A stretch of DNA of 64,000 nucleotides from Pseudomonadota bacterium (GTDB lineage Bacteria; Pseudomonadota; Gammaproteobacteria; Burkholderiales; Burkholderiaceae_C): contig JAIUPH010000007.1 of the NCBI GenBank assembly GCA_020161065.1, positions 1-64,000 of the forward strand, in the 5' to 3' direction. The notes beneath the pieces are model-generated. The model searched no databases. It worked only from the letters and a program-made list of their open reading frames with translations, and had not been told where the DNA came from. The position numbers and the translations under genes are program-made. Each line of letters opens with the position of its first letter. Position 1 is the first letter of the stretch. Below are positions 51,770-62,385 of the stretch, one piece after another.

Positions 51770-51879
51770 CGCGCACCCCTCCTCAGTTTCGTCGAGGCAT
51801 CGTAGACGGCAGCCACGGCGCAGACAAGCCGGCCGCATCCCCATTCGGTACGACGCCTGGCCCCGGCGGCCGCGCCAAC

Positions 51880-53094
51880 TCAAGCCGGCCGCACCGCGTG
51901 CCGGATCGCCGGGTCCAGCCGCGCGCCCAGCGCCAGCGCGGCGCAGCTGGCGCCGAACACCGCCACCGCCCAGGGGCTGCCGCCGCGCTCCAACAGGCTG
52001 CCGCACAGCGCGGCGCCGACGGGGTTGAGCAGGAAGGCGAACAGCCGAAAACCGCTGTTGACGCGGCCTTGCAGCCCGTCGGGGATCAGCGCGATGCGGT
52101 AGCTGAACTGCACCACGTCGTACAGCGGGCCGAACAGCATGGCCACGCCCCACACCAGGCCCAGCGACCAGGGCCCCGGGCACAGCAGGAAGAGCGGGAT
52201 GCAGACGGCGCGCACGCCCAGGCTCAGCACGATGGCCTGGCCGAAGCTCAGCGCCCGCGCCATCGGCCCGCCGAGCAGCGCACCGATGATGGCGCCGAGC
52301 CCGCCGAGCGAGAACACGAGGCCGATCTGCGCCTCGCTGGCGCCGATCTCGTGGCCGCGCACGATCAACAGCAGCGGCAGCGCGGCGCCGACGAAGTTGG
52401 CGCCGCAGGTGATGACGGCCATGTCGCGCACCACGCGCTGCCGCCACAGCCAGCGCAGGCCTTCCATCACCGCGGCCACCATCGGCGCATGCACGGTGTC
52501 GCGCGCCGGCGCGAACGAGGTGCGCAGCCGCCAGATGGCCAGCGCACCCAGCGCATGGCTCAAGGCATCCACCACGAAAGGAAAGCCGCGCCCGACGGCC
52601 TGGTACAGCCAGGTGCCCAGCGCCGGCCCGACGATGCTGGCGGTGGCGAAGCCCGCCTGGTTCTGCGCCGTGGCCTGCGGCAGCTGGCGGGGGTCGACCA
52701 CGCGCGCCAGCGCCGCCGTCTCGGCGATGTTGAAGAAGACGTGCAGCGCGCCTTCGATCACCGCCACCGCGTAGATGTGGCCGACGACCAGCCGGTCCAG
52801 CGCCATCGCCAGCGGCAGGCTGGCCACCGCCAGGCCGCGCGCGACGTGGCACACCAGCATCACGCGGCGGCGGTCCCAGCGGTCGATCAGCACGCCCACC
52901 GGCAGGATGAGCACCAGATAAGGCAGCATGCGCAGGGCACTGGCCCAGCTCGCCTGCGCCGGCGAGTGGGTCAGCGCCAGCACCAGCAGCGGGTAGATGA
53001 TGCCCGAGGCCTGCGCGCCCAGCGTCGTGACGACCTGGCCGCTCCACAGCAGCATGTATTCGCGCTGCCGCCACAGCGGCGTCGTCACCGGCAT
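51880..53094 (-). CDS. MFS transporter (MFS_3/enterobactin-exporter type)
   Basis: The 404-aa protein has 12 predicted helices. Its N terminus, LWRQREYMLLWSGQVVTTLGAQ, is typical of the MFS_3 group (macrolide and siderophore exporters). The loop after TM2 is VLIDRWDRRRVMLV, the DRxxRR signature. Such proteins usually export drugs or siderophores. It lies 91 bp downstream of the arylmalonate decarboxylase-like gene, with a 9-bp perfect hairpin between them, so it is probably a separate transcription unit. The substrate is unknown. Confidence 0.85.
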   Translation of the reverse strand: MPVTTPLWRQREYMLLWSGQVVTTLGAQASGIIYPLLVLALTHSPAQASWASALRMLPYLVLILPVGVLIDRWDRRRVMLVCHVARGLAVASLPLAMALDRLVVGHIYAVAVIEGALHVFFNIAETAALARVVDPRQLPQATAQNQAGFATASIVGPALGTWLYQAVGRGFPFVVDALSHALGALAIWRLRTSFAPARDTVHAPMVAAVMEGLRWLWRQRVVRDMAVITCGANFVGAALPLLLIVRGHEIGASEAQIGLVFSLGGLGAIIGALLGGPMARALSFGQAIVLSLGVRAVCIPLFLLCPGPWSLGLVWGVAMLFGPLYDVVQFSYRIALIPDGLQGRVNSGFRLFAFLLNPVGAALCGSLLERGGSPWAVAVFGASCAALALGARLDPAIRHAVRPA

Positions 53095-53134
53095 CGTGTC
53101 CTGATTGCGTCTTCGGGCCGGGATTGTGAAGCCT

Positions 53135-53156
53135 GCGGCGCGGCGCCCCGCGCCGC
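53135..53156 (-). terminator. Nine-bp hairpin after the decarboxylase-like gene
   Basis: GCGGCGCGG (53135-53143) and CCGCGCCGC (53148-53156) form a perfect 9-bp stem with a 4-nt loop, located 30 bp downstream of the decarboxylase-like stop on the minus strand. No T-run follows. It probably ends or attenuates that operon before the MFS gene. Confidence 0.45.
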
Positions 53157-53185
53157 CCCACGCCGGCCGGCGGCCGCGGCGCCGC

Positions 53186-53950
53186 TCACGCCGCGGGCAA
53201 GCGGAACAGCCGCCCGAAGCCCTGCGCCTGCGCGTCGAGCCCGGCGCTCGTCACCAGGTCCCAGAAGCCGGCCGGCGAGCTGGCGATGGCCGGCAGGCCC
53301 AGGCGCCGTTCCAGCGGCTCGATCACCTCATGCGTCAACAAGCCGCCGCAGGAGATGAAGACGCCTTGCGCGCTGGCATCGCGCGCCGCCACGCGCTCGG
53401 CCAGCGCGATCAGCGTTTGCGGCGTGACGGCACCGATCTCGGCCACGCCCACCAGCGACAGCCCTTCGATCGCCGTGACCTGCAGCCCGCCGTCCTGCAG
53501 ATAGGCCACCAGCGCGTGGTTCAACTCGTCGATGTAGCTGGTGGCCACCGCCACGCGGCGCACGCCCAGCGCCTTCAGCGCGCGCACCACGGCGTGGCTC
53601 ATCGTCGTGCAGGGCAGCCCGGTGGCGTCTTCCATCGCCTGGCGCAGTTGCTCGGTGCGCGCGGCGCCGCGGTAGAAGCTGATCGAGGTGCCCATCATCG
53701 ACACCGCCTGCGCGCCGGCGTCGCGCAGTTCGCGCGCCAGGCCGACGATGCGGTCGACCACCGGCGCGAAGCCCTCGGGCGAGACGCCTCCGATGCCCAG
53801 CCCGCGCGCGATGAAGCGCATGCGCTCGCCGTACAGGTGGCCGGCGTCTTCCGGCACCGCGCCGGCGGCCGGCGGCACCACCAGGCCCAGGCAAGGCCGC
53901 GGGTCGACGGTGGAGGACGGAGAGGACGGAGAGTACGCGGCGGCGTTCAT
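53186..53950 (-). CDS. Arylmalonate decarboxylase-like Asp/Glu-racemase-fold enzyme
   Basis: The 254-aa protein closely follows arylmalonate decarboxylase of Bordetella bronchiseptica as I recall it: LGLVVPPAAGAVPEDAGHLY, MMGTSISFYRGAA, GLPCTTMSHAV, ATSYIDELN, SCGGLL and SSPAGFWD. The single catalytic Cys201 (SCGG) is present. The site of the second racemase Cys is Gly87, as in the decarboxylase. Dioxyanion-hole residues Thr88, Ser89, Tyr139 and Gly202 are kept. It should decarboxylate disubstituted malonates without cofactor; maleate isomerase is a less likely alternative. The start overlaps the Bug-receptor stop (ATGA). Confidence 0.85.
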   Translation of the reverse strand: MNAAAYSPSSPSSTVDPRPCLGLVVPPAAGAVPEDAGHLYGERMRFIARGLGIGGVSPEGFAPVVDRIVGLARELRDAGAQAVSMMGTSISFYRGAARTEQLRQAMEDATGLPCTTMSHAVVRALKALGVRRVAVATSYIDELNHALVAYLQDGGLQVTAIEGLSLVGVAEIGAVTPQTLIALAERVAARDASAQGVFISCGGLLTHEVIEPLERRLGLPAIASSPAGFWDLVTSAGLDAQAQGFGRLFRLPAA

Positions 53951-54927
53951 TCGGCGCTGATCTTGCGGTCCTTGATCACGCGGTCCCACTCGGCCACCTC
54001 GCGCTGCAGGTCGCGCGCCAGCTCGGCCGGCGGCAGGTAGGCGCTGACCACGCCTTGCTGCAGCGCGGCCTGCGCCGTCTCGGGCGCCGCCAGCACCTTG
54101 CGCACCGCTTCGGCGAGGGTGTCGACCAGCGCCGCGGGCATGCCGGCCGGCCCCATCAAGGCCAGCCGCGGCGCCACGCTGAAGCCCGGCAGCGCGGCCG
54201 ACAGCGGCTGCACGTCCTCGGCGCTGGGCAGCTTGGCCGCGCTCATCATCGCCACCGCGCGCAGCTTGCCGGCCTTGGCCTGCGCCAGGCCGGCGGTGGC
54301 GCTGACCACGCCCAGCGGCACCTGGCCGCCGATCACGTCGGGCACGATCTGCGCGGCGCCGCGGTACGGAATGTGCACGACGAAGGCGCCGGTGCGCGCC
54401 TTCAGCATCTCGAAGCCCAGGTGCTGCACGGTGCCGATGCCCGAGGTGGCGTACGAATAGCGCCCCGGGTGGGCCTTGAGCTGCTGCACCAGCTCGGCCG
54501 GGTTGTGCACCGGCACCTGGTTGCCGGCGACGATGACCAGCGGCGACACGCACAGCCCGGCCACCGGCGTCAGCGCCTTCAGCGGATCGAGCGCGCGGCC
54601 GCCGCGCAGCAGGCTGGCGATCAGCATGCCGGTCTCGCCGACCATCAGCGTGTAGCCGTCGGGCGCCGCCTTCGACACCGCCTCGGCCGCGATCAGGCCC
54701 GAGGCGCCGGCGCGGTTTTCCACCACCACCTGCTGGCCCCAATGCGCCGCCAGGGCGCTGGCCAGCAGCCGCGCCACGGCGTCGACGCCGCCGCCGGCCG
54801 AGTAGCCGACGAACAACCGCAGCGGCTTGGCGGGGAAGGCCTGCGCCCACGCCGGCCGCGCGGCCAGCGCCGCGGGTACCGCCAGCGCGGCGGCGCCCAG
54901 CAGGCGGCGGCGGTGGGGATCGGTCAT
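53947..54927 (-). CDS. Bug/TctC-family periplasmic solute receptor
   Basis: The 326-aa protein has a signal peptide with a Tat-like RRRLLGAAALA (about residues 1-29, ending AWAQA). It shows the Bug family pattern: AFPAKPLRLFVGYSAGGGVDAVARLL, VVENRAGASGLIAAEAVSKAAPDGYTLM, VHIPYRGAAQIVPDVIGGQVPL. Bug receptors bind carboxylates in the periplasm. No TctA/TctB membrane partners are in the window, as usual for orphan receptors in Burkholderiales. It overlaps the decarboxylase-like gene and follows the enolase-superfamily gene, so its ligand is probably the pathway's di-acid substrate. Confidence 0.9.
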   Translation of the reverse strand: MTDPHRRRLLGAAALAVPAALAARPAWAQAFPAKPLRLFVGYSAGGGVDAVARLLASALAAHWGQQVVVENRAGASGLIAAEAVSKAAPDGYTLMVGETGMLIASLLRGGRALDPLKALTPVAGLCVSPLVIVAGNQVPVHNPAELVQQLKAHPGRYSYATSGIGTVQHLGFEMLKARTGAFVVHIPYRGAAQIVPDVIGGQVPLGVVSATAGLAQAKAGKLRAVAMMSAAKLPSAEDVQPLSAALPGFSVAPRLALMGPAGMPAALVDTLAEAVRKVLAAPETAQAALQQGVVSAYLPPAELARDLQREVAEWDRVIKDRKISAE

Positions 54928-54969
54928 CGACGGTGTCTCCTGTTGTTCGAGGTTAGCCCCGGCGGCCGC

Positions 54970-56124
54970 TCAGGCCTTGCCGGCGCCGCGCGACAGCGGC
55001 CGGCGCGCCAGTTCCGCCACCGCGGCACGGTCGGGCGCGAAGCCCAGGCCGGGCTGCTCGGGCAGCGTCAGCCAGCCGTCCTGCGGCAGCGGCAGGTTCG
55101 GGAAGACCTGGCGCGTGCAGTCCACCGCCACCGAGTGGTATTCCACCAGCGTGCCGCTGGCCAGGCCGGCGTGCAGGTGCATGTTGTGGTGCGGCCAGGC
55201 GCCGCCGTTGGCCAGCTGCGCGCCGAAGGCCTGCGCCAGGCCGGCGATGCGCAGGCACTGCGTGTAGCCGCCGGTGATGCAGACGTTGGGCTGCACCACG
55301 TCGACGGCCTGCGCCACCAGCAGGTCGCGGAAGCGGCTGGCCAGCCCTTCGTTCTGCCCCGCGGCCAGCGGCATGCCGGCCTGCGCGCGCAGCTTGGCCA
55401 GGTTGCCGACGTCGTTGCCGGCCACCGGCTCTTCGAAGAAGGCGATGCCGATCTCGCGCGCCTGTTGCGCCAGGCGCAGCGCGTGCACGTAGTCGAGGCT
55501 GCAGTTGGCGTCGATGAACAACTGCACCTCGGGGCCGACCGCGTCGCGCACGGCGCGCAGGCGCTGCAGGTCTTCGGCGATCACGGCGTCCAGCGGCCGC
55601 GGTTCGTCGCGCCGCTGCAGCGCGTGGTGGCCCACCGTCATCTTCAGCCGCGTGAAGCCGCGCGCCACCCAGTCGCGCGCGGCCTCGGCCAGTTCGTCGC
55701 GGTCGAAGAAGGCGAAGCCGAAGGTGGCGTAGACCGGCACGCGTTCGCGCGCGCCGCCCAGCAGCCGCCAGCAAGGCTGGCCCAGCGCCTGGCCCTTGAG
55801 GTCCCACAAGGCGAGGTCGATCGCCGCGATGGCGTGGCTGGCGTAGCCCGACTGCGCGCGCGGCGTCAGCAGCCAGTACAGCCGCTCCCACAACTGCTCG
55901 TGGCGCAACGGGTCGGCGCCCAGCAGCGCCGGCGCGGCAATCTGCTCGACGATGGCGGCAATCACCTCTTCCTCGGTGATCGCCGTCATGCCGGTGCCGA
56001 CGAGGCCGCCGTCGGTCTCCACCTCGACCAGGCAGATCGACAAGGCGGTGCGCTTGCGGCGCGCGCCGCTGCCCACGTCGACGGGCAGGTTCAGCGGAAT
56101 GGCTTGGACACGGGTGATCTTCAT
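54970..56124 (-). CDS. Enolase-superfamily (mandelate racemase/muconate lactonizing) enzyme
   Basis: The 384-aa protein has the capping domain (residues 1-130; SICLVEVETDGGLVGTGM) and a barrel with the superfamily metal ligands Asp205 (FIDANCS), Glu231 (FEEPV) and Glu259 (AAGQNEG). Acid/base Lys161 is in RLKMTVGHH, and WPHHNMHLHAG lies near the end. The usual KxK motif is K-M-T, so the second Lys is missing, which narrows the possible chemistry; dehydration or another one-sided proton abstraction is plausible. It starts the operon with the Bug receptor and decarboxylase. The true start at 56124 removes a spurious extension. Confidence 0.88.
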   Translation of the reverse strand: MKITRVQAIPLNLPVDVGSGARRKRTALSICLVEVETDGGLVGTGMTAITEEEVIAAIVEQIAAPALLGADPLRHEQLWERLYWLLTPRAQSGYASHAIAAIDLALWDLKGQALGQPCWRLLGGARERVPVYATFGFAFFDRDELAEAARDWVARGFTRLKMTVGHHALQRRDEPRPLDAVIAEDLQRLRAVRDAVGPEVQLFIDANCSLDYVHALRLAQQAREIGIAFFEEPVAGNDVGNLAKLRAQAGMPLAAGQNEGLASRFRDLLVAQAVDVVQPNVCITGGYTQCLRIAGLAQAFGAQLANGGAWPHHNMHLHAGLASGTLVEYHSVAVDCTRQVFPNLPLPQDGWLTLPEQPGLGFAPDRAAVAELARRPLSRGAGKA

Positions 56125-56210
56125 CGCGGCGCCGCAGCGTAGGCAGCGCCCGCCGCGCTGGCAAGCGCGCGCGGCGAACACCGGTTTCGCGCCACGCGAA
56201 AGCGTTGCCG

Positions 56211-57101
56211 TCAGCCGCCGCGCAAGGCCTGCACCAGCACCTGGGCCGACGGCGACAAGGCCACGCCCTCGCGCCAGGCCAGCCGGTGGCGGCGCTGCGC
56301 CCAGGCGTCGCGCAGCGGCACCGCGGTGATCGGCAAGGCCTTGCACTGCGGCACGATGGCCTGCAGCGGCAGCACGCCCACGCCCAGGCCGGCGGCCACC
56401 ATGCGGCAGACGGCATCGAAGCTGCGCATCTTCAGCCGCGTGCGCAGCGGCTGGCCCAGCTGCATGGCGGCGGCCGCCAGGCGGCCGGAGATGGCGTTGC
56501 CGTCGTACAGGCCGACGAGGTCTTCGTCCAGCACCTGGCGGAAGTCGGCCGCATTGGCGCGCGCCAGCGCATGGCCGCGCGGCAGCACGAGCGCCAGCGT
56601 GTCGGCGAACAGGTCGGCCAGCTCCAGCCCCTGCAAGGGGTGGGCGATGTCGAGCAGCCCGATGTCGGCCTGGCCTTGCAGCAAGGCCAGCACGATCTCG
56701 GGGCTGCCGCGCTCTTCCAGCTCGACGCGCACGCGCGGCTGCGCGCGGCCGAAAGCGGCCAGCCGCTCGGGCAGCCACTCCAGCAGCGCCGAGGCGTTGG
56801 CCAGCACGCGCACGTGGCCGACCAGGCCGAGCGCCAGGTCGTGCAGGTCGGCCGAGACGCGGTCGGCCTCGGCCAGCAGGCTGCGCGCCCGCTGCGCCAC
56901 CAGGTGGCCGGCCGGCGTGGGCCGCATGCCGCGCGGCGTGCGCTCGAACAAGGCCACGCCGATCTGCTGCTCCAGCGCCGCGATGCGCGCGCTGGCGGCG
57001 CCCAGCGCCAGCCCGGCGCGCTGGCTGCCGGCGCTGACCGAGCCGCCGTCGACGACGGCCAGCACCACGCGCAGCGTCAGCAGGTCGACCGGCGCCGTCA
57101 C
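56211..57101 (-). CDS. LysR-family transcriptional regulator
   Basis: The 296-aa protein has an N-terminal winged HTH (residues 1-60; VLAVVDGGSVSAGSQRAGLALGAASARIAALEQ, LFERTPRGMRPTPAG) and a LysR substrate domain (LLQGQADIGLLDI, GLGVGVLPLQAI). GTG 57101 was chosen because it begins right at the HTH; the open frame continues upstream into the parC C terminus without family support. It is collinear with and 86 bp upstream of the enolase-superfamily, Bug and decarboxylase genes and is their probable regulator. A LysR gene on the same strand as its target operon is less common than the divergent arrangement. Confidence 0.85.
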   Translation of the reverse strand: MTAPVDLLTLRVVLAVVDGGSVSAGSQRAGLALGAASARIAALEQQIGVALFERTPRGMRPTPAGHLVAQRARSLLAEADRVSADLHDLALGLVGHVRVLANASALLEWLPERLAAFGRAQPRVRVELEERGSPEIVLALLQGQADIGLLDIAHPLQGLELADLFADTLALVLPRGHALARANAADFRQVLDEDLVGLYDGNAISGRLAAAAMQLGQPLRTRLKMRSFDAVCRMVAAGLGVGVLPLQAIVPQCKALPITAVPLRDAWAQRRHRLAWREGVALSPSAQVLVQALRGG

Positions 57102-57135
57102 GCCAGCCGGGCCCCGCGCCGGCGGCCGGCGCGCC

Positions 57136-59463
<2,328 letters not shown>

Positions 59464-59583
59464 CGAGAACTCGTCAGCGCCGGCAAGCGGCTGCGGCAGC
59501 AAGGGCTGGCGATTCTCGCTCAGCGCTGCGCGGCGGCTGCGACCCGCGGCCAACGCGCCGCAGGCAGCCGGCAGCCCGCAGCG

Positions 59584-60195
59584 CTACGTGCGCAAAGGCA
59601 GCGCCGCGCCGATGGCCATGAAGATGCCGCCGCACAGCCGGTTGAAGCGGCGCCCGGCGCGCACCAGCCAAGGCCGCACGCGATCGGCCGCCACGGCCAG
59701 CGTGAACTCGGTGACCACTTCCGTGGCGACGAAGGTCCCGGCCATGATCAGGAACTGCATGAACACGCTGCGCCGCGCGTCCATGAACTGCGGCAGGAAG
59801 GCCACGAAAAACAGAATGCCCTTCGGGTTGGTGCCGGCCGACAGCGCGCCCTGCCAGAACATCGACCCGCCCGAGCGCACTGCCGCTTCAGGCGCGGCCT
59901 GCAGGTCGATGGGCGGCGCGCGCCAGACCTGAATGCCCAGCCACACGAGGTAGGCGCCGCCGGCCCACTTGAGCACGGCCAGCCAGGTCAGCGACGACTG
60001 GATGAGCGCGCCGATGCCGAACATCGACATCGCGATCACCGCGACGAAGCCCAGCGCGCCGCCGAAGATCGTGAACAAGGTCTTGCGGTGGCCGTGCAAG
60101 GCCCCGTGCGTCAGCGCGAGCAGCCCATTGGGCCCGGGCGAGAGCGACAGCCCGATGCAGGCGGCGAGATAGAGGAGCCAGGTGTGCAGCGGCAT
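59584..60195 (-). CDS. LysE/RhtB-family amino-acid exporter
   Basis: The 203-aa membrane protein has five to six hydrophobic helices and the LysE/RhtB signature SPGPNGLLALTHGALHG near residue 20. GGAYLVWLGIQVWRAP and SAGTNPKGILFFVAFLPQFMD follow. Family members export amino acids or homoserine lactones to prevent toxic build-up. It is transcribed on its own, 120 bp upstream of parC on the same strand; there is no adjacent LysR-type LysG. The substrate cannot be predicted. Confidence 0.9.
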   Translation of the reverse strand: MPLHTWLLYLAACIGLSLSPGPNGLLALTHGALHGHRKTLFTIFGGALGFVAVIAMSMFGIGALIQSSLTWLAVLKWAGGAYLVWLGIQVWRAPPIDLQAAPEAAVRSGGSMFWQGALSAGTNPKGILFFVAFLPQFMDARRSVFMQFLIMAGTFVATEVVTEFTLAVAADRVRPWLVRAGRRFNRLCGGIFMAIGAALPLRT

Positions 60196-60248
60196 GGGAC
60201 TTCAGTTTCAAGGTCAGGGCGCACGCCGCCCGTGGTGCCGGCCGGCGG

Positions 60249-60695
60249 TCACTTGGCAGGGCCAGCAGGAACTTGGCGTGTCGGCCCGGTTCCCGTGATG
60301 AGAAGGATGGTCCCCTCGTCTTTGGCCACTCCGAAGTGGGGCACGCCGGCCGGTTCGGTGTAGTAGCTGCCAGCCTCCAGCGCGATCAGCTTGGACTGAT
60401 CGAAGGATGCGCCGAACCCGATGAGCCATGTGCCGGCCACCACGGTATACGTGCGATCGTCGGGATGCGTGTGCGCTTGGGCAGAGGGGCCACCACCGGG
60501 GCGCGGCTTGATCAGCATGACATACGGGCCGGCCTTCATGGGATCGCCCTTCAGCAGCAGCCGTGGACCGGTGGGCGTGTTCTCCCACTGCTGACCGGTC
60601 GCGCTGAGCAGAACGACCCCTTGAGGCACTTCCTGCGCAAGTGACGACATGCAAAGCGCCGCTGACAGCGCGCAGAGGAACCGACGAAAGTTCAT
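60249..60695 (-). CDS. Secreted cupin-domain protein
   Basis: The 148-aa protein has a signal peptide (FLCALSAALCMSSLAQ, residues 5-20) and one cupin domain with both motifs: AHTHPDDRTYTVVAGTWLIGFG (His-x-His-x(4)-Tyr with Gly) and YYTEPAGVPHFG. Metal ligands are His, His, Glu-like and the last His. AAGGAG lies upstream of ATG 60695. Secreted single-domain cupins of this type are of unknown function. A truncated IS110 fragment lies just upstream on the other strand. Confidence 0.85.
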   Translation of the reverse strand: MNFRRFLCALSAALCMSSLAQEVPQGVVLLSATGQQWENTPTGPRLLLKGDPMKAGPYVMLIKPRPGGGPSAQAHTHPDDRTYTVVAGTWLIGFGASFDQSKLIALEAGSYYTEPAGVPHFGVAKDEGTILLITGTGPTRQVPAGPAK

Positions 60696-60738
60696 GGAAC
60701 GCTCCTTGCCAGTTTCGGTCGCTCGAAAGGGGAAGTGC

Positions 60739-60843
60739 ATTGCCATCGTATTCGTCGGCATCGATCTCGCCAAGAACCTGTTCGCCGTGCACGGTGTGGA
60801 CGCCGCCGGGCGGGTGGCGCTGCAGCGGCCCGTCGTGCCGCGC
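60739..60843 (+). pseudogene. IS110-family transposase, N-terminal remnant
   Basis: The plus strand encodes IVFVGIDLAKNLFAVHGVD then GRVALQRPVVPR, the start of the DEDD domain of IS110 transposases; the first catalytic Asp is the GAT at 60763. There is no start codon, and homology stops after about 35 residues. It is the opposite end of the protein compared with the fragment at 314-558, but I cannot show they come from the same IS. The remnant is followed by dispersed repeat copy B. Confidence 0.75.
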
Positions 60844-60899
60844 GATATTTGCCGCCGCGAGGGCCGCCCGCAGCCTTGCGAACCCCTCGGTGACGTGGC

Positions 60900-60957
60900 A
60901 CCCGCCGAACACCACCAGCGCGTTCGCCCAGCCCGTAGCCGCGCTGACGGCAGCGAA
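60900..60957 (+). repeat. Dispersed intergenic repeat, copy B
   Basis: This segment aligns with 33490-33547, with an identical 20-bp end (GCCGCGCTGACGGCAGCGAA) and a shared GCGCGTTCGC. It lies in gene-free DNA between the IS110 remnant and the OprM-like gene. Confidence 0.6.
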
Positions 60958-60972
60958 CAACGACCAAGGCCG

Positions 60973-62385
60973 TCAACGCCCCGCCGCCGCCTCGCTCCAG
61001 CCGCCGCCCAGCGCCCGGTAGAGGGCCACCCCGTTCTGCGCCTGCGCGGCCTGCACCTGCACCAGGGCCAGGCGGGCGGCGAACAGCGAGCGCTGGGCGT
61101 CCAGCAGTTCCAGCGTGCTGGCGGCGCCGCTGCGCTGGCGCAGTTCGACCAGCGACAGCCGCTCGCGCTCGGCATCGACCTGGGCGGCCTGGGCGCGGCG
61201 CTGGTCGTCCAGCGTGCTGCGGCCGGCCAGCGCGTCGGCCACTTCACGGAAGGCCGACTGCAGCGCGCGCTCGTATTGGGCGACGGCGATCTCGCGCGCG
61301 CGCTCGGCGCTGCGCACGTTGGCCTGGTTGCGGCCGGCGTCGAAGATCGTCTGCAGCAGCGCCGGCGCCAGCCCGAAGCCCCAACTGCCGGCGGCGAACA
61401 GGCCCGACAGCTCGCTGCTGACGCTGCCGGCGCTGGCGGTCAGCGTGATGCGCGGGAACAGCGCCGCGCGCGCGGCGCCGATGTTGGCGTTGGCGGCGAC
61501 CAGCAGCGCCTCGGCCTGGCGCACGTCGGGGCGGCGGGTCAGCACTTCGGACGGCAGGCCGACCGGCACGTCGGGCAACTCGGGCAGCGCGCTCACCGAA
61601 CCTTCCTCGGGCAGCCAGTCGGCCGGCAGCGGCTGGCCCAGCAGCAGCTCCAGCACGTTGCGGTCCAGCGCGCGTTGCCGCTGCTGCTGCGCCAGCGCGA
61701 CGCGCGCCGCTTCCAGCAGCGAGTCCACCTGCCGCAGGTCGAGCCTGGAGACGGCGCCGTACTGCAGCCGCAGTTCGGTCAGGCGGCGCGTGTCCTCGCG
61801 CGTGGCCAGGGTCTGGCGCGTGACCTGCAGCGCCGCGTCGTCGGCCAGCAGCGCCAGCCAGGCGTTGGCCAGCGTCGCCACCAGGCTGATCTGCGCGGCC
61901 TTGCGCGCCTCGTCGCTGGCCAGCACTTGCGCGGCCGCGGCGTCGTCCAGGCTGCGCAGGCGGCCGAACAGGTCCAGCTCGTAGGCCGAGACCTGCAGCC
62001 CGGCGCTGTAGACGCGCGTGCTGTTGCCGCCCGGCGTGGCCGTGCGCGTGGCGCTGAGGCCGGCGCCCACCGTCGGCCACAGGTCGGCCTGGCGCACGCG
62101 CAACTGCTCGCGTGCCTGCTCGACGTTGAGCAGCGCCACGCGCAGGTCGCGGTTGTTCTGCAGCGCCGCCTCGATCAGCCGGCGCAGCCGCGCATCGTTG
62201 GCGAAGAAGTCGGCCCAGGCCAGGTCGGCCGCGGCGACCGCTGCGCCGGCCGGCGCTTGCGGCGCTTGCGGAAACTGCGCCGCCACCGGCGCCGGCGGGC
62301 GCTGGTAGGACGGCGCCAGGCCGCTGCAGGCCGGGACGAGCAGCGCCGCCAGCAGCAGCGGCGCCGTGGTACGCAGGCCCTTCAT
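60973..62385 (-). CDS. Outer-membrane efflux lipoprotein (OprM/NodT type)
   Basis: The 470-aa protein has a lipoprotein signal with lipobox VPAC (Cys near residue 20) and two OEP repeats with long helices: NNRDLRVALLNVEQAREQLRV then PTVGAGLSATRT, and VLTRRPDVRQAEALLVAANANIGAARAALFPRITL. The RRPDVRxAE and ARAAxFPxxxL motifs are diagnostic of the NodT/OprM group. It forms the trimeric outer-membrane duct of a tripartite pump. Its start overlaps the RND pump stop (ATGA at 62382-62385), so the two work together. Confidence 0.93.
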   Translation of the reverse strand: MKGLRTTAPLLLAALLVPACSGLAPSYQRPPAPVAAQFPQAPQAPAGAAVAAADLAWADFFANDARLRRLIEAALQNNRDLRVALLNVEQAREQLRVRQADLWPTVGAGLSATRTATPGGNSTRVYSAGLQVSAYELDLFGRLRSLDDAAAAQVLASDEARKAAQISLVATLANAWLALLADDAALQVTRQTLATREDTRRLTELRLQYGAVSRLDLRQVDSLLEAARVALAQQQRQRALDRNVLELLLGQPLPADWLPEEGSVSALPELPDVPVGLPSEVLTRRPDVRQAEALLVAANANIGAARAALFPRITLTASAGSVSSELSGLFAAGSWGFGLAPALLQTIFDAGRNQANVRSAERAREIAVAQYERALQSAFREVADALAGRSTLDDQRRAQAAQVDAERERLSLVELRQRSGAASTLELLDAQRSLFAARLALVQVQAAQAQNGVALYRALGGGWSEAAAGR

